Of a stretch of 64,000 nucleotides of DNA, positions 42,824-53,317 are shown piece after piece. Under the pieces are notes generated by a model. The model saw nothing but the letters and a program-made list of their open reading frames with translations. It searched no databases and was not told the origin of the DNA. The translations under genes were made by a program, and so were the position numbers. The stretch is from Firmicutes bacterium UBA2530 (GTDB lineage Bacteria; Bacillota; Clostridia; Tissierellales; Sedimentibacteraceae): contig DDNC01000002.1 of NCBI GenBank assembly GCA_002340985.1, positions 356,036-420,035 on the forward strand, in the 5' to 3' direction. Numbering within the stretch: position 1 is the first letter of the stretch; every line of letters begins with the position of its first letter.

Positions 42824-44431
42824 ATGAGAAAAATAGCATTATTTATATCATTGGTATTAACAATTATTATTGCTGGCTGCACTTCAAATGCCATAAAGGA
42901 GCCGCCGGAAATATCCATAAATATTGGGGACAAAGAAATAGAATATGTTTCGGCAAAAAACAAATGGGACGGAAGTATTTATGACAGGGAAGATACCTTT
43001 ATTACAATATTAAAGGATCAAAAAGATATACCTGTATTTAAAACCGGCATCATTGCTGAAATTACTTTCAAAGGCAAGTTGCCGGATAAATTCGTTGTTT
43101 CTGATATTTTTATTGATGAAAATGGACGACAGATTTACACAGAAAAAGAAATAAAAAATGTTCAGACAGAATTACAAGGCAACAAGTATACATTTGAAAT
43201 AGGGAAGCATTTTGCTTCCGCCTTAAGCTCATATTATGTTCCCGAAAAAAAGGAAATCAGGGGATTCAGAATGATTGCTTCATGGGGAGAAAATGAATGT
43301 GAGTATGCTTTTGTAATTAAAACATTCTCTAAAATTGAAGAGAACCAAGACGAAGCTCAAAATTCAGGCGATGATATTGACAGATCAGAATATTTAACAG
43401 GTGAAATAATTACAGAAGGTAATTATAGAATTATTGAGGAAATAGGCTCTAATTTCATAACATTTATTCCAGATAAAGAAAGCCAGGAAATAATTAAGTC
43501 TAGGTATGGGGAAAAAAGAAGTTATGAATTGGCATATGATTCTCTTAAGAAGGTTGAAATGCTTCCTGACGAGTTAGGCATTTATAAAGTAAAGGTCAAA
43601 ATTGACAAGGCAGATGAATATGGTTACCTGCATATTGATGATATTATGTTGACTGATAATATAGGGACTATTATTTATGAGGGAAAGACCTTTGCAGACA
43701 ATGATATAGATGAAACCGTCGAGATAAAGGACAGAGTAAGCGGGCTGATTGTGGATCGTGTGGTTAAAGATAACGGTGGAATTATTGTTGGATTTGCGGG
43801 AGAAATAGAAAGTGAAGGCTTCTACTTCATTGACCCCAATGAAGCTTCCATGTACGGTCCCACAGGGTATTTATATATGAACGAGGAGTATCTGAAGAAC
43901 TTTCCGACAATCTATGGAGAAAGGAATAACAATTATATCTGGTTTTCTAAAACAAATGAAATGTTTGATGAGTTGGAGAACAATTCTTTGTTTGGGAAAG
44001 GAAGGTTCAAAACGTCCGGTTATTACCTGGTCTATAATTATGGAATTGGTTCCGGGCCGACAGGAGTGTTGACTGAAATTATTTCCATTGATAAGAATTA
44101 TAAAAATCTATTCACGGGTGAAGGCGGTAGGGTTGTTGGAAGCTCAGGCATATCTGATAAATTTGTAATTGTTAACCACGCTCTGTACGATGGGGATTAT
44201 TACTTAAAGGAGCGGGAGTATTACTATATCAATAAGGAAAACTTTGAAAAAATAGCGATTCCTATTGATTATAAATATTATTACAGCTTGAAGGATGTAA
44301 TTAATGATAACGAATTTGTCCTCCAAACGGAAGGTTATGAAGAAGGAATAGATGCTGGTAATGAAAAAACTCCCCACGAAATAAAATGCACAATTACACC
44401 AGAAGGAATATTGACTGAAAGAATAAATTAA
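42824..44431 (+). CDS. Large lipoprotein of unknown function
   Basis: 535 residues. The signal peptide (residues 1-18) ends in the lipobox IAGC. The mature part is strand-rich with many Asp/Glu/Lys/Tyr. It appears to have an N-terminal domain of about 150 residues, an acidic linker, and a larger C-terminal domain. No catalytic motif and no repeat recognised. GAGGAAG precedes the ATG. It stands alone before lysO. Confidence 0.7.
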   Translation: MRKIALFISLVLTIIIAGCTSNAIKEPPEISINIGDKEIEYVSAKNKWDGSIYDREDTFITILKDQKDIPVFKTGIIAEITFKGKLPDKFVVSDIFIDENGRQIYTEKEIKNVQTELQGNKYTFEIGKHFASALSSYYVPEKKEIRGFRMIASWGENECEYAFVIKTFSKIEENQDEAQNSGDDIDRSEYLTGEIITEGNYRIIEEIGSNFITFIPDKESQEIIKSRYGEKRSYELAYDSLKKVEMLPDELGIYKVKVKIDKADEYGYLHIDDIMLTDNIGTIIYEGKTFADNDIDETVEIKDRVSGLIVDRVVKDNGGIIVGFAGEIESEGFYFIDPNEASMYGPTGYLYMNEEYLKNFPTIYGERNNNYIWFSKTNEMFDELENNSLFGKGRFKTSGYYLVYNYGIGSGPTGVLTEIISIDKNYKNLFTGEGGRVVGSSGISDKFVIVNHALYDGDYYLKEREYYYINKENFEKIAIPIDYKYYYSLKDVINDNEFVLQTEGYEEGIDAGNEKTPHEIKCTITPEGILTERIN

Positions 44432-44592
44432 GATATTGTATGGAGCTCAGCATGGTTTTTATTGTTAATATTAGCAGTAGAAAAGTTTTCTCTGTGTGGT
44501 AGGGGCGTAGGTCTGTGAATTTGAAATACATAAGGAATTTCATATATATATATTTTGCTATAGGGTAAAATTATTTTTGGAAGGAAGAGAGT

Positions 44593-45558
44593 ATGGAAGC
44601 AATACCATTTGTTTGCTTGGGTATAGGGATAGCATTCGGAGTGATTGTGAAAAATGAGAAGTTGTTCATATATTCTGATAAAGTATCAACAGTTGCTTTG
44701 ATGTTATTGATGTTGGTTATTGGCTTGGGAATAGGGCTTGATAAATCAATAGTGGATAATTTTTTAAAGATTGGTGTTGATTGTGTAATCATTTCAATAT
44801 CAGCTATTGCATTCAGCGTGCTTTTAACACTTATCGTAGAGAAAACTGTGCTTCCGCTGGATAGAATGGACTGCGCATTGGCAGAAAAAAACTTACAATT
44901 AGAGTTACAAGGCAAAGATGGTGAATTATTTAAGGATGAAGATGAAAAAGGAAGTAATCTCGTATGGATAATGCCGGTTAGCATAATGGCGGGGCTTCTT
45001 GCGGGAATATTTCTAAGAGATGTAATATCACCATCGCTGACGGATTCCTTTTTTACTGCTGCATTAATAGTTTTGTATATTTGTGTAGGCATTTCGCAGG
45101 GCGCTAATAAGGAAGTATTCTTTTATCTAAAACGTATTGGGTTCAAGGTTGTTTTTATATCAGTTGCGATTTTATTGGGAAGCTTAATCGGGGGTATAGT
45201 TTCGGGATTTATATTAAAACTGCCATTATATATTTCCGCGACATCAGCAGCTGGTATGAGCTTTTACAGCATAACAGGCGCATATATGACACAACAGTAT
45301 GGCATAGAAATAGGAACTTATGGATTTATAGTAAATGTGATGCGTGAATTTTTTACGGTATTAACAATGCCGCTGCTGATTAAAATAAGTTTGGGAGCGC
45401 CGATTGCCGGAGGTGCAGCTGGAAATATGGATACAATGCTAGCGCCGATAACAAAATTCGTAGGCATAAGGCTAAGCTTGGTTACCCTGATAACGGGAAC
45501 TATACTTACCTTTATAGTTCCGCTGATTTTACCTGTTATTTCAGTGATTTTTCATTAA
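44593..45558 (+). CDS. lysO: LysO-type lysine exporter
   Basis: A 321-residue membrane protein with roughly eight to nine helices. The N-terminal half (LMLLMLVIGLGIGLDKSI) and the C-terminal half (SAAGMSFYSITGAYMTQQYGIEIGTYGF and VNVMREFFTVLTMPLLIK) follow the LysO (YbjE, DUF340) pattern, including the charged residues inside the C-terminal helices. It should export lysine or toxic analogues. AAGGAAG precedes the ATG. No lysine riboswitch was seen in the 160-base leader. Confidence 0.85.
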   Translation: MEAIPFVCLGIGIAFGVIVKNEKLFIYSDKVSTVALMLLMLVIGLGIGLDKSIVDNFLKIGVDCVIISISAIAFSVLLTLIVEKTVLPLDRMDCALAEKNLQLELQGKDGELFKDEDEKGSNLVWIMPVSIMAGLLAGIFLRDVISPSLTDSFFTAALIVLYICVGISQGANKEVFFYLKRIGFKVVFISVAILLGSLIGGIVSGFILKLPLYISATSAAGMSFYSITGAYMTQQYGIEIGTYGFIVNVMREFFTVLTMPLLIKISLGAPIAGGAAGNMDTMLAPITKFVGIRLSLVTLITGTILTFIVPLILPVISVIFH

Positions 45559-45630
45559 TATTTTGTTTTATTAAAAAGGAAATTGGTTAAGTCTCACAAC
45601 ATGTATTCATTAATAAAGGAGTGGTAAATC

Positions 45631-46122
45631 TTGAAAACAGATATTACAAATAAAGAAGGCAGCAGCATAAATAACAATGAATATAATGAAGCAAAGAATG
45701 ATATAGATAAATTGGTTGACAGCTTCTTTAGTTTATTTTCGGTTAAAAAAGGTACAAAAGCAGACTTAAGTGCAATTTTTGAGCTGTTTATATCTGAGGG
45801 GCTTATTGTTAAAAGCAGCAGTATAAATCCTGAAATCTATAATTTACAGCAATTCATAGAGCCCAGAGAAAAAATGTTTAATGACGGTATACTGAGCGAT
45901 TTCAAGGAAGAGGAATTGTTTGAAAAAACTGAAATCTTTGGGAATATCGCACACAGGCTAAGCGTATACAAAAAATCAGGCTTTATGAACGGTCAAATAT
46001 TTGAGAATAGAGGAATTAAAACATTGCAGTTTGTCAAGACATCCTGCGGCTGGAAAATAAGCTCGGTCGCATGGGATGACGAGAGAGACGGTTTTAAAAT
46101 AAATTATAAAGATATATTTTAA
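45631..46122 (+). CDS. NTF2/SnoaL-like small protein
   Basis: 163 residues starting at TTG after GGAGTGG. The pattern of an N-terminal helix (DIDKLVDSFFSLFS) followed by strands ending in KTLQFVKTSCGWKISSVAWDDER is typical of the DUF4440/NTF2-like fold. Such proteins are binding or enzymatic pockets of varied use. Convergent with the next gene. No specific function. Confidence 0.6.
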   Translation: MKTDITNKEGSSINNNEYNEAKNDIDKLVDSFFSLFSVKKGTKADLSAIFELFISEGLIVKSSSINPEIYNLQQFIEPREKMFNDGILSDFKEEELFEKTEIFGNIAHRLSVYKKSGFMNGQIFENRGIKTLQFVKTSCGWKISSVAWDDERDGFKINYKDIF

Positions 46123-46565
46123 TTATTTTGCAGTGAAATTATTTCTTCAAGCTTATTTTTCCATTCAGGATCTTTAATTTTAAGGTATTTTCCATTAAAC
46201 TGATCAGCAATAGAAATAAATTCATTGCCAGTGCAGTGTATTGTAAGAAAGTCTTGAGAATTATTAAAGTCTATTTTTATTGTATAAATATCTTTATCAT
46301 AAAAACGAACGGTTGATGACAATACCCTTGTAAAGCTTGAATCTGATATCAATGATTTCAGCCTGTCAACTTGCTCTGAGTCAAGAGTATAATTCTGCTC
46401 GCCCTCAACGAGATGATAGCTCTTGGCGATTGATACGGAGCATTCGGGTGAAATTTCGGAAACTCCTTTTATTTTATTCCCCTTTACATTAAAGTAGTTA
46501 TATGCAGCTGATATCAACATAAGAATAACAGCTGCATAAATTATTATTTTGTATCGTTTGTTCAT
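46119..46565 (-). CDS. Membrane-anchored protein of unknown function
   Basis: 148 residues with one N-terminal membrane helix (7-24) and a soluble extracytoplasmic domain containing FTRVLSSTVRFYDKDIYTIKIDF. Similar in layout to DUF5301-type proteins, not certain. AAAAGGGG precedes the ATG. Its stop overlaps the end of the convergent NTF2-like gene by four bases. Confidence 0.55.
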   Translation of the reverse strand: MNKRYKIIIYAAVILMLISAAYNYFNVKGNKIKGVSEISPECSVSIAKSYHLVEGEQNYTLDSEQVDRLKSLISDSSFTRVLSSTVRFYDKDIYTIKIDFNNSQDFLTIHCTGNEFISIADQFNGKYLKIKDPEWKNKLEEIISLQNN

Positions 46566-46682
46566 ATTATTGTCCCCTTTTAATAATTTGATAATGATTA
46601 TTTATATCTCAAATCCATAAATGCCTATATTCTGATGGAGCCAGCGATATATCCGAATTTCGGGTCTAAAATATATGCGGAT

Positions 46683-47138
46683 TCACTCAATAAGTTCCTT
46701 AAACTCTCCGTAGCCTTCACTGTCCATTTTGGAAAGAGGTATGAATTTTAGGGAGGCACTGTTTATGCAATATCTCAAGCCGCCTTTATCAAGGGGCCCG
46801 TCATTGAATACATGCCCTAAGTGCGAATCTCCGTCCTTGCTTCGGACTTCGGTTCTTTCCATTCCAAAGGTTGAATCTCTTTTGTACACTATGCTTTTTT
46901 TGTCTATGGGCTTTGTGAAGCTGGGCCAACCGCATCCGGATTCAAATTTATCAGTGGAAACAAACAATGGCTCTCCTGTAACTATATCCACATATATGCC
47001 CTTTTCTTTATTATTCCAGTATTCATTCTGAAAAGGAGGCTCGGTCTTATTTTTCTGTGTCACCTTATATTGCATATCTGTTAATTTTCTTTCCAGTTCG
47101 CCCTGAGACGGCTTTGTATATTTTTTATTATTTCCCAT
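46683..47138 (-). CDS. msrB: Peptide-methionine (R)-S-oxide reductase MsrB
   Basis: 151 residues. [27 protein letters not shown] and the catalytic Cys124 in [13 protein letters not shown] are all present. The zinc-binding CxxC pairs of many MsrB proteins are absent, so it is the zinc-free form. It repairs oxidised methionine in proteins using thioredoxin. AGGAG precedes the ATG. Confidence 0.95.
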   Translation of the reverse strand: MGNNKKYTKPSQGELERKLTDMQYKVTQKNKTEPPFQNEYWNNKEKGIYVDIVTGEPLFVSTDKFESGCGWPSFTKPIDKKSIVYKRDSTFGMERTEVRSKDGDSHLGHVFNDGPLDKGGLRYCINSASLKFIPLSKMDSEGYGEFKELIE

Positions 47139-47368
47139 AATACTCCTCGCAAGTTAATTTAATATTAGTATATGGTATATAAACATTTTAATTAAAAGTT
47201 CTCAGTGAAATATTATCAGTAATATTTTACCATACAATTGAAGCTTATCAAAGCAAATAATAATAGATTCTTGATTTCTATATAATTCTTAAGTTTAGGT
47301 TAATATTCCGTGAATATAATATATATAAAGTATAAATATTATGATTAATATTAATTAACGGAGGAAAA

Positions 47369-49207
47369 ATGAAAGAACAGAAAAATACAAAAAAACCATT
47401 CATATATTATTACGGAATAATGATGCTTGTGTTGATAATACTGAATACTTTTGTAGTTCCATACTACAATAAGCTTACATCTAAGGTTGTAGAGGTCGAT
47501 TACGGCACATTCCTTTCGATGGTTGAAAAAGGAGATGTGACAACTGTTGAAATTGATGATAAGCAGATTGCATTTTTATCGAAGTCTAATGAGGGGAAAG
47601 TGTATATAGCAGGCAAGATGGATGATCCAAACTTGGTTGACAGGCTGCGTGCTTCGTCAATTGCCACAGGGAACGAAATAAAATTCTCAAGGGTAGTGCC
47701 AGAGGAACATTCAACACTGCTGAATGCAATGATTGGATGGTTGATACCCATGGCTATAGTTATCATTCTAGGGCAGCTGTTTGCAAGGCAGTTGCAGAAG
47801 AGAACGGGCCCCGGTGCAATGCAATTTGGAAAGAGCAACGCAAAGGTTTATGTTGAGGCGCAGACCGGAAAAAGATTTGAGGATGTTGCGGGACAGGATG
47901 AGGCAAAGGAAGCGTTGACGGAAATAGTCGATTTTCTCCACAATCCTGCCAAGTATGAGGAGATTGGTGCAACAATGCCCAAGGGAGCATTGCTTGTGGG
48001 ACCTCCGGGAACAGGAAAAACCTTGCTGGCAAAGGCTGTGGCCGGTGAGGCGAAGGTGCCATTTTTCTCCATATCCGGTTCGGAATTTGTAGAAATGTTT
48101 GTTGGCATGGGAGCCGCAAAGGTAAGAGACCTATTCAAGCAGGCTCAGGAAAAGGCTCCGTGCATCGTGTTTATAGATGAAATAGATACAATAGGAAAGA
48201 AAAGAGATACTGCGGGAGGCATCGGCGGAAATGATGAAAGAGAGCAGACATTGAATCAGCTTCTGACAGAAATGGACGGTTTTGACGGTAAAAAGGGCGT
48301 TGTCATACTCGCTGCTACCAACAGGCCGGAATCTCTTGATAAAGCTTTACTCAGACCGGGACGTTTTGATAGAAGAATACCGGTGGAGCTTCCTGACTTG
48401 GCGGGGCGTGAGGCCATACTCAAGGTTCATGCAAAGAGAGTGCAGCTTGAGGATAATGTGGATTTCAACGCAATAGCCAGAGCTACGGCGGGAGCCAGCG
48501 GCGCAGAGCTTGCAAACATCATAAATGAGGGAGCGTTGCGGGCGGTTAAAAACGGAAGAAACAAAACATCTCATGAGGATCTTGAAGAGGCTGTTGAGGT
48601 TGTAATCGCCGGATATCAGAGAAAAAATGCCGTGATTTCTCCCAAGGAAAAGAAAATAGTAGCTTATCACGAAATAGGCCATGCATTGGTTGCCGCAAAG
48701 CAAACGGAATCGGCACCTGTTCATAAAATTACCATAATTCCGCGTACATCGGGAGCATTGGGATATACAATGCAGGTCGCTGAGGAAGAACAGTTTTTAT
48801 TATCAAAGGAAGAGGCCTTCAATAAAATAGTCACATTTACAGGAGGGCGTGCCGCTGAGGAGGTTGTATTCAATACATTTACAACAGGAGCTTCAAACGA
48901 TATAGAGCAATCCACAAAGCTGGCAAGAGCAATGGTAACCAGGTATGGAATGAGTGAGGAATTCGACATGATGGCGCTGGAAAGTGTGAACAATCCTTAT
49001 CTTGGGGGAGAATCATCACTGGCGTGCTCATCGGTGACTTCAAGCAAGATAGATGATGAGGTTCTTAGAATAATCAAGAGTGCACATGAAAAGGCAATCA
49101 ATATTCTTAAGGAAAATGCAAACAAGCTCCATGAGCTGGCAAATTATCTGCTGGAAAAGGAAACAATCACCGGCGATGAATTTATGGAAATATTAAACAG
49201 AGCGTAA
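47369..49207 (+). CDS. ftsH: ATP-dependent zinc metalloprotease FtsH
   Basis: 612 residues. Two N-terminal membrane helices flank a periplasmic-type loop (about 10-125), then the AAA domain with GPPGTGKT (about 211-218), Walker B in CIVFIDEID, the SRH region [20 protein letters not shown], and the zinc motif HEIGH (434-438). It extracts and degrades membrane and regulatory proteins. GGAGG precedes the ATG. The marR gene follows within 20 bases. Confidence 0.96.
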   Translation: MKEQKNTKKPFIYYYGIMMLVLIILNTFVVPYYNKLTSKVVEVDYGTFLSMVEKGDVTTVEIDDKQIAFLSKSNEGKVYIAGKMDDPNLVDRLRASSIATGNEIKFSRVVPEEHSTLLNAMIGWLIPMAIVIILGQLFARQLQKRTGPGAMQFGKSNAKVYVEAQTGKRFEDVAGQDEAKEALTEIVDFLHNPAKYEEIGATMPKGALLVGPPGTGKTLLAKAVAGEAKVPFFSISGSEFVEMFVGMGAAKVRDLFKQAQEKAPCIVFIDEIDTIGKKRDTAGGIGGNDEREQTLNQLLTEMDGFDGKKGVVILAATNRPESLDKALLRPGRFDRRIPVELPDLAGREAILKVHAKRVQLEDNVDFNAIARATAGASGAELANIINEGALRAVKNGRNKTSHEDLEEAVEVVIAGYQRKNAVISPKEKKIVAYHEIGHALVAAKQTESAPVHKITIIPRTSGALGYTMQVAEEEQFLLSKEEAFNKIVTFTGGRAAEEVVFNTFTTGASNDIEQSTKLARAMVTRYGMSEEFDMMALESVNNPYLGGESSLACSSVTSSKIDDEVLRIIKSAHEKAINILKENANKLHELANYLLEKETITGDEFMEILNRA

Positions 49208-49224
49208 TAGCCTGAGAGGTGCGT

Positions 49225-49683
49225 ATGAGGGATGAAATTTTAAAAAGAGAGCTCTGGGATATGGCGAGAAATATAACCACAAGCCTGCAGACGGCGTTCA
49301 GACCAATAATGGACGCTCATGGGCTCACATCAATGCAGGGCAGAATATTGGCTGCCGTCAAGGAATGTGATGACGTCAGCATAGGTACCATATCGAAAAT
49401 TATTGATACATGCAGCAGCAATGCTTCAAGCATGTGCAAAAAATTGGAGAAAGACGGATTTATAGTAAGAAAAAGAAGCAGTCTGGATGAAAGAGTTGTG
49501 GAGCTTAGGCTTACGGAAAAGGGCGAAAGTGTATTGGGAGAAATAAACGACAGGCTCAAGGAGAGCTATGGACCAATAATAGACAGCAGGACGGATGAAG
49601 AATTTGACCTGATAATAAGGGGAATTAATTTACTGAATGAGCTTCTGAAGGAGTTTGAAAAAATAAATGACAAAAAAATATAA
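49225..49683 (+). CDS. MarR-family transcriptional regulator
   Basis: 152 residues with the winged-helix core: LTSMQGRILAAVKECDDVSIGTIS, SSNASSMCKKLEKDGFIVRKRSSLDERVVELRLTEKG. The ATG at 49225 follows GAGAGGT, so the in-frame GTG at 49219 is not used. It lies 17 bases after ftsH, so the two are probably co-transcribed, and a terminator follows. The ligand is unknown. Confidence 0.9.
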   Translation: MRDEILKRELWDMARNITTSLQTAFRPIMDAHGLTSMQGRILAAVKECDDVSIGTISKIIDTCSSNASSMCKKLEKDGFIVRKRSSLDERVVELRLTEKGESVLGEINDRLKESYGPIIDSRTDEEFDLIIRGINLLNELLKEFEKINDKKI

Positions 49684-49778
49684 AATATTACACAGTACCC
49701 CCAAAAATATATTTTGTTTCCGAATAATATTACTGTAGTCGAATAGCCCCCCTAGTAGAGATATTATTCTTTACTCTA

Positions 49779-49817
49779 AAAGATGACCTCATAAATTTGA
49801 GGTCATCTTTGTTTTTT
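49779..49817 (+). terminator. Terminator after ftsH-marR
   Basis: Stem AAAGATGACCTC / GAGGTCATCTTT (12 bp) with an eight-base loop, followed by GTTTTTT. Confidence 0.9.
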
Positions 49818-49933
49818 AATTTGCACGCAATCAATATGTTCTAACCACATAAAATAACATAAATCTGTACCTTTTGAAAATGTCAGGATACGGATATAAT
49901 ATAGTACAAAATCTATTATACGAGGAAATAATT

Positions 49934-50800
49934 ATGAAAAATGTTCCTAAGGTAGCGGCAATACATGACATGTCAGGCATGGGAAGATGCTCCATGACGG
50001 TTATAATGCCCATTATTTCAGCTTTGGGCTGTCAGGTATGCCCTTTGCCCACAGCACTTTTGAGCAACCATTCTGAGTTTAAGCACTTTTATTTTTTCGA
50101 TTTTACCGATCACATTGAGGAATATTACAGCAACTGGGAAAAAAACAATGCTGAATTTGATTGCCTTTACAGTGGGTTCATAGGTTCTGAGAAGCAGATT
50201 GACATTTTAACAGACATAATTGACAGAATGAGAAAGAAGAATAATCCCATGGTAGTTGTGGACCCTGTTATGGGAGACCACGGAATAGTTTATAAAACCT
50301 ACACTCATGAGATGATAGAAAAAATGAGCCGTCTTGTCAATAAGGCGGACATAATTACACCGAATTTGACTGAGGTGGGAATACTGCTGGGTGAAAAATA
50401 CGAAGGTGAGACCGTAAGCATCGGACAGATTAAGAGTTTTTTGCGGGGGCTTTGCGGCATGGGACCGGGAAAGGCACTGATAACAGGCATAACCACGGAT
50501 GACGGTGAGCATATAAACGCATGCTATGATAGAGAAACGGGTGAGTACTGGAAGGTAATGTTTGATTATGTGGACAAAAGATATCCCGGAACAGGGGATT
50601 TATTTACAGCTTTATTTACGGGATATTTGCTCAACGGAAGGAAAATGCCCGAGGCAATGGAGGAAGCATCAATTTTTGTTTCAAAAGCGGTGAGGATTAC
50701 CCATGAGGCAGGAACATCAGGTTCAGAGGGAGTGATGTTTGAAAAAATAATGCCTGATCTTTACCAAAAGGTTGAAAATTATAAGTATACTGCAATGTGA
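49934..50800 (+). CDS. pdxY: Pyridoxamine / pyridoxine kinase
   Basis: 288 residues of the PfkB-like vitamin B6 kinase group. VAAIHDMSGMGRCSMTVIMP at the start, VVDPVMGDHG, TPNLTEVGILLG and the C-terminal PGTGDLFTALFTGYLL (catalytic Asp) are seen. It phosphorylates B6 vitamers to restore PLP. The ATG at 49934 follows GAGGAAAT, and the earlier in-frame start at 49874 has no site. A terminator follows. Confidence 0.9.
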   Translation: MKNVPKVAAIHDMSGMGRCSMTVIMPIISALGCQVCPLPTALLSNHSEFKHFYFFDFTDHIEEYYSNWEKNNAEFDCLYSGFIGSEKQIDILTDIIDRMRKKNNPMVVVDPVMGDHGIVYKTYTHEMIEKMSRLVNKADIITPNLTEVGILLGEKYEGETVSIGQIKSFLRGLCGMGPGKALITGITTDDGEHINACYDRETGEYWKVMFDYVDKRYPGTGDLFTALFTGYLLNGRKMPEAMEEASIFVSKAVRITHEAGTSGSEGVMFEKIMPDLYQKVENYKYTAM

Positions 50801-50816
50801 ATGATAATGAAAACAT

Positions 50817-50877
50817 GGAGGAAAATAGATGTCTGCAACGCCAAAGGCGTACGGAAAACTATTTTCCTTCTTTTTTT
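50817..50877 (+). terminator. Terminator after pdxY with an enclosed AGGAGG and ATG
   Basis: GGAGGAAAATAG (50817-50828) pairs with CTATTTTCCTTC (50859-50870), one G-T included, followed by seven Ts. The 30-base loop contains its own hairpin. The left arm contains a perfect ribosome-binding site. Confidence 0.75.
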
Positions 50878-50885
50878 ATGTATAA
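50829..50885 (+). CDS. Possible 18-residue peptide ORF inside the terminator
   Basis: GGAGG then ATG at 50829 opens 18 codons (MSATPKAYGKLFSFFFYV) ending at TAA. The ribosome-binding site is buried in the terminator stem and the peptide's hydrophobic end is encoded by the T run. The reading frame may be a by-product of terminator composition. Confidence 0.2.
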   Translation: MSATPKAYGKLFSFFFYV

Positions 50886-51191
50886 TTGGTATATTTTATT
50901 GATTTTAGCAAACAATATATCCAACATTCAAGAAAATTTACTTTAAATGTCCTGTGACATGCACAAAAATTAAAATTCTTAACAGCGTTAAGAAAAAATT
51001 AATTTGTATTATTTGTTCAATTCGATTATAATACCACTTATGCAAAAGATTATGGGACTTTGCAAAGGGATTGCCTATAATGTATAAATTAATACTTATA
51101 CAGAAAGTAAATTTTTTTAATGAAAAATTTATACCTTTAATTGACAATACAGAAGTCAATTTCGGATAAACTTTTAAAGGTTGGTGGTAAA
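50886..51191. other. Leader region before the 3D-domain gene
   Basis: AT-rich. It contains a small dyad TTCTTAAC-AGC-GTTAAGAA (50976-50994) and a TTGACA at 51141-51146 without a well-placed -10 box. No known riboswitch was recognised. Confidence 0.35.
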
Positions 51192-51926
51192 ATGAAAAGA
51201 AAAATATACCCATTTTTTATTTTGGCTATATTGATAATGAGCTTTGTCGTAACTTATTATGATAACACGGGGAACTTTAAATTAACTGCATTTGCGGATA
51301 CGAGAACAGAGACTGCAAATGTAAATCCACGGTTAAAAGAAATCAAGTATGATATTGACAGAAACGAAGTAGAGCATAACACAAAAATATTATATAACGA
51401 CGAAAAATTTGTTGACTACAAGCAGGTAGTCCAAGAGGGTGCAGACGGTACGAAGGAATCAGTCTATCAGGAATGCTACATTGACGGCAGATTGATTTCA
51501 AGAACCTTAGAAGAAGAAATAGTATATGTCAAACCCGTAGATGAAATAATCGAAGTAGGAACTAAGGAATATGCAGCAGTTGCATCAAGAAGCGGGTTCA
51601 GATACAAAAATGAACTTGATATGGTTGCAACAGCATATGACCTTTCATATGAAAGCACAGGGAAAAATCCCGGTGACCCCTACTACGGAATAACAGCATC
51701 TGGCGCAAAAGCTCAGCCAGGTACCGTTGCGGTAGATCCGAGAGTTATACCTCTCGGAACGAAGCTATACGTAGCTTCTACAGATGGCAGTCCTGACTAT
51801 GGTTTCGCAACAGCCCTTGACACGGGCGGCGCAATCAAGGGTAATCGAATCGACTTGTTTATGGAAAGCAACTCCGACGCATACAAGTTTGGTATCAGAC
51901 AAGTGAAGGTGTACATTTTAGAGTAG
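51192..51926 (+). CDS. 3D-domain (Asp-Asp-Asp) cell-wall protein
   Basis: 244 residues. One N-terminal membrane segment (5-22) acts as signal anchor, then a G5-like region (VDEIIEVGTKEY), then the 3D domain in the last 90 residues with AVDPRVIPLGTKLYV, FATALDTGGAIKG and NRIDLFM giving the three Asp. The fold is that of lytic transglycosylase-type murein enzymes such as YocH/YabE. The ATG at 51192 follows GGTGG. It lacks LysM repeats. Confidence 0.88.
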   Translation: MKRKIYPFFILAILIMSFVVTYYDNTGNFKLTAFADTRTETANVNPRLKEIKYDIDRNEVEHNTKILYNDEKFVDYKQVVQEGADGTKESVYQECYIDGRLISRTLEEEIVYVKPVDEIIEVGTKEYAAVASRSGFRYKNELDMVATAYDLSYESTGKNPGDPYYGITASGAKAQPGTVAVDPRVIPLGTKLYVASTDGSPDYGFATALDTGGAIKGNRIDLFMESNSDAYKFGIRQVKVYILE

Positions 51927-51976
51927 CATCAGCAATAAAACCCATAAGAGTGACTATAATCGGTCATTCTGAAAAA

Positions 51977-52010
51977 AGAAAAAATTCCATTGTGAATTTT
52001 TTCTTTTTTA
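51977..52010 (+). terminator. Terminator after the 3D-domain gene
   Basis: AGAAAAAATTC and its complement with a six-base loop, followed by TTTTTT. Confidence 0.85.
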
Positions 52011-52080
52011 TATGCAAGACGCAAAAAATAGTGTATATTGTAAATGTAACAAGATATCAATCAGACAATGCGAGGAAGTT

Positions 52081-52713
52081 ATGAAGAAACCAATATTCAT
52101 AGGAATATGCGGAGGAAGCGGTTCGGGGAAAACCACAATAGTAAACAGAATATATTCGGCTGTTCCGGAAAAAAGTATTGCAATAATAGAGCATGACTCA
52201 TACTACAAGGACCAAAGCTCATTGACATACGAGGAGCGTTGCAAGACTAATTACGACCATCCGTTTGCATTTGATACAGATTTGCTGGTGGAGCATATCA
52301 AGGAACTGAAAACAGGAAAGACGGTGCAGAAGCCCATTTATGATTATGGAATACATAACAGAAAAACGGAGACAATTACAGTTGAACCCAAGGAAATAAT
52401 TATAGTGGAGGGTCTGCTGGTTTTCTATGAAGAAAGAATAAGAGATCTGCTGGATATTAAAATATATGTGGATACAGATGCGGATATAAGAATTTTAAGA
52501 AGAATAATAAGAGACATAAATGAAAGAGCAAGGAGCCTGGAGTCTGTTATAAACCAGTATATGAATACGGTGAGACCGGCTCACGAGCAATTCATAGAGC
52601 CCAGCAAGAAATATGCGGATATTATAGTGACTGAGGGCGGCGATAATTTAGTTGCCGTGGATTTAATGGTTACCAAAATAAAATCACTGCTGGAAGAATC
52701 TAAATGTATATGA
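52081..52713 (+). CDS. udk: Uridine kinase
   Basis: 210 residues. Walker A is GGSGSGKTT (about 9-17), followed by [16 protein letters not shown] and [13 protein letters not shown], which bind uridine and cytidine. It converts uridine/cytidine to UMP/CMP. The ATG at 52081 has GAGGAAG upstream, and the longer open frame from 52012 is not used. The rnmV gene follows 16 bases later. Confidence 0.93.
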   Translation: MKKPIFIGICGGSGSGKTTIVNRIYSAVPEKSIAIIEHDSYYKDQSSLTYEERCKTNYDHPFAFDTDLLVEHIKELKTGKTVQKPIYDYGIHNRKTETITVEPKEIIIVEGLLVFYEERIRDLLDIKIYVDTDADIRILRRIIRDINERARSLESVINQYMNTVRPAHEQFIEPSKKYADIIVTEGGDNLVAVDLMVTKIKSLLEESKCI

Positions 52714-52729
52714 AATATAGAGGAAATTG

Positions 52730-53272
52730 ATGATTAAGGAAATAATAGTGGTTGAAGGTAAGTCGGACATATCAGCGGTCAAGAGAGCTGTGGATGCAGA
52801 GGTCATTGCCACAAGCGGTCTCGGACTAAATGAAAAAATAATAAGTGTAATAAAAAAGGCATCGCAGAACAGAGGAATAATAATTTTGACAGACCCTGAT
52901 TATCCCGGGAAAAAAATAAGATACATGCTTTCATCGGAGATAGAAAACTGTAAGCACGCCTTCATACCAAGAGACAAGGCGAAGAAGGACGGGGACATAG
53001 GTGTCGAAAATGCACGTCCCGAAGATATTATTGAGGCATTGAAAAATGCCAGAGCAGAAATATCCGAAAACAGGCAGGTGTTCACCAACAGTGACATGGT
53101 ATATTATGGACTGGTGGGAAATGAAAATGCATCCAAAATGAGAGCGAAGGCCGGAGATATACTGGGTATAGGATATTGCGGCGCAAAGCAATTTTTGAAA
53201 AGAATAAACTCTTTCGGAATTGAAAGAAATGAACTGGAAGAAGCCATACTAAAGGTTGAAAATGAAGAATAA
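52730..53272 (+). CDS. rnmV: Ribonuclease M5 (5S rRNA maturase)
   Basis: 180 residues with a Toprim domain: EIIVVEGKSD at the start (catalytic Glu) and IILTDPDYPGKKIR (DxD-type metal site). It trims 5S rRNA precursor. Start ATG at 52730 after AGAGGAAA. The order rnmV-rsmA is standard in Firmicutes. Confidence 0.95.
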   Translation: MIKEIIVVEGKSDISAVKRAVDAEVIATSGLGLNEKIISVIKKASQNRGIIILTDPDYPGKKIRYMLSSEIENCKHAFIPRDKAKKDGDIGVENARPEDIIEALKNARAEISENRQVFTNSDMVYYGLVGNENASKMRAKAGDILGIGYCGAKQFLKRINSFGIERNELEEAILKVENEE

Positions 53273-53317
53273 TTGTAAAAATAGAAAAAATAGAAAATAT
53301 AATGGATAATTGACAAT

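Noticed and set aside
44432..44592. Lysine riboswitch before lysO
   Set aside because: Leader is too short and lacks the L-box core elements.
50886..51191. Cyclic-dinucleotide riboswitch before the 3D-domain gene
   Set aside because: Conserved core sequences of the ydaO or GEMM classes are not present.
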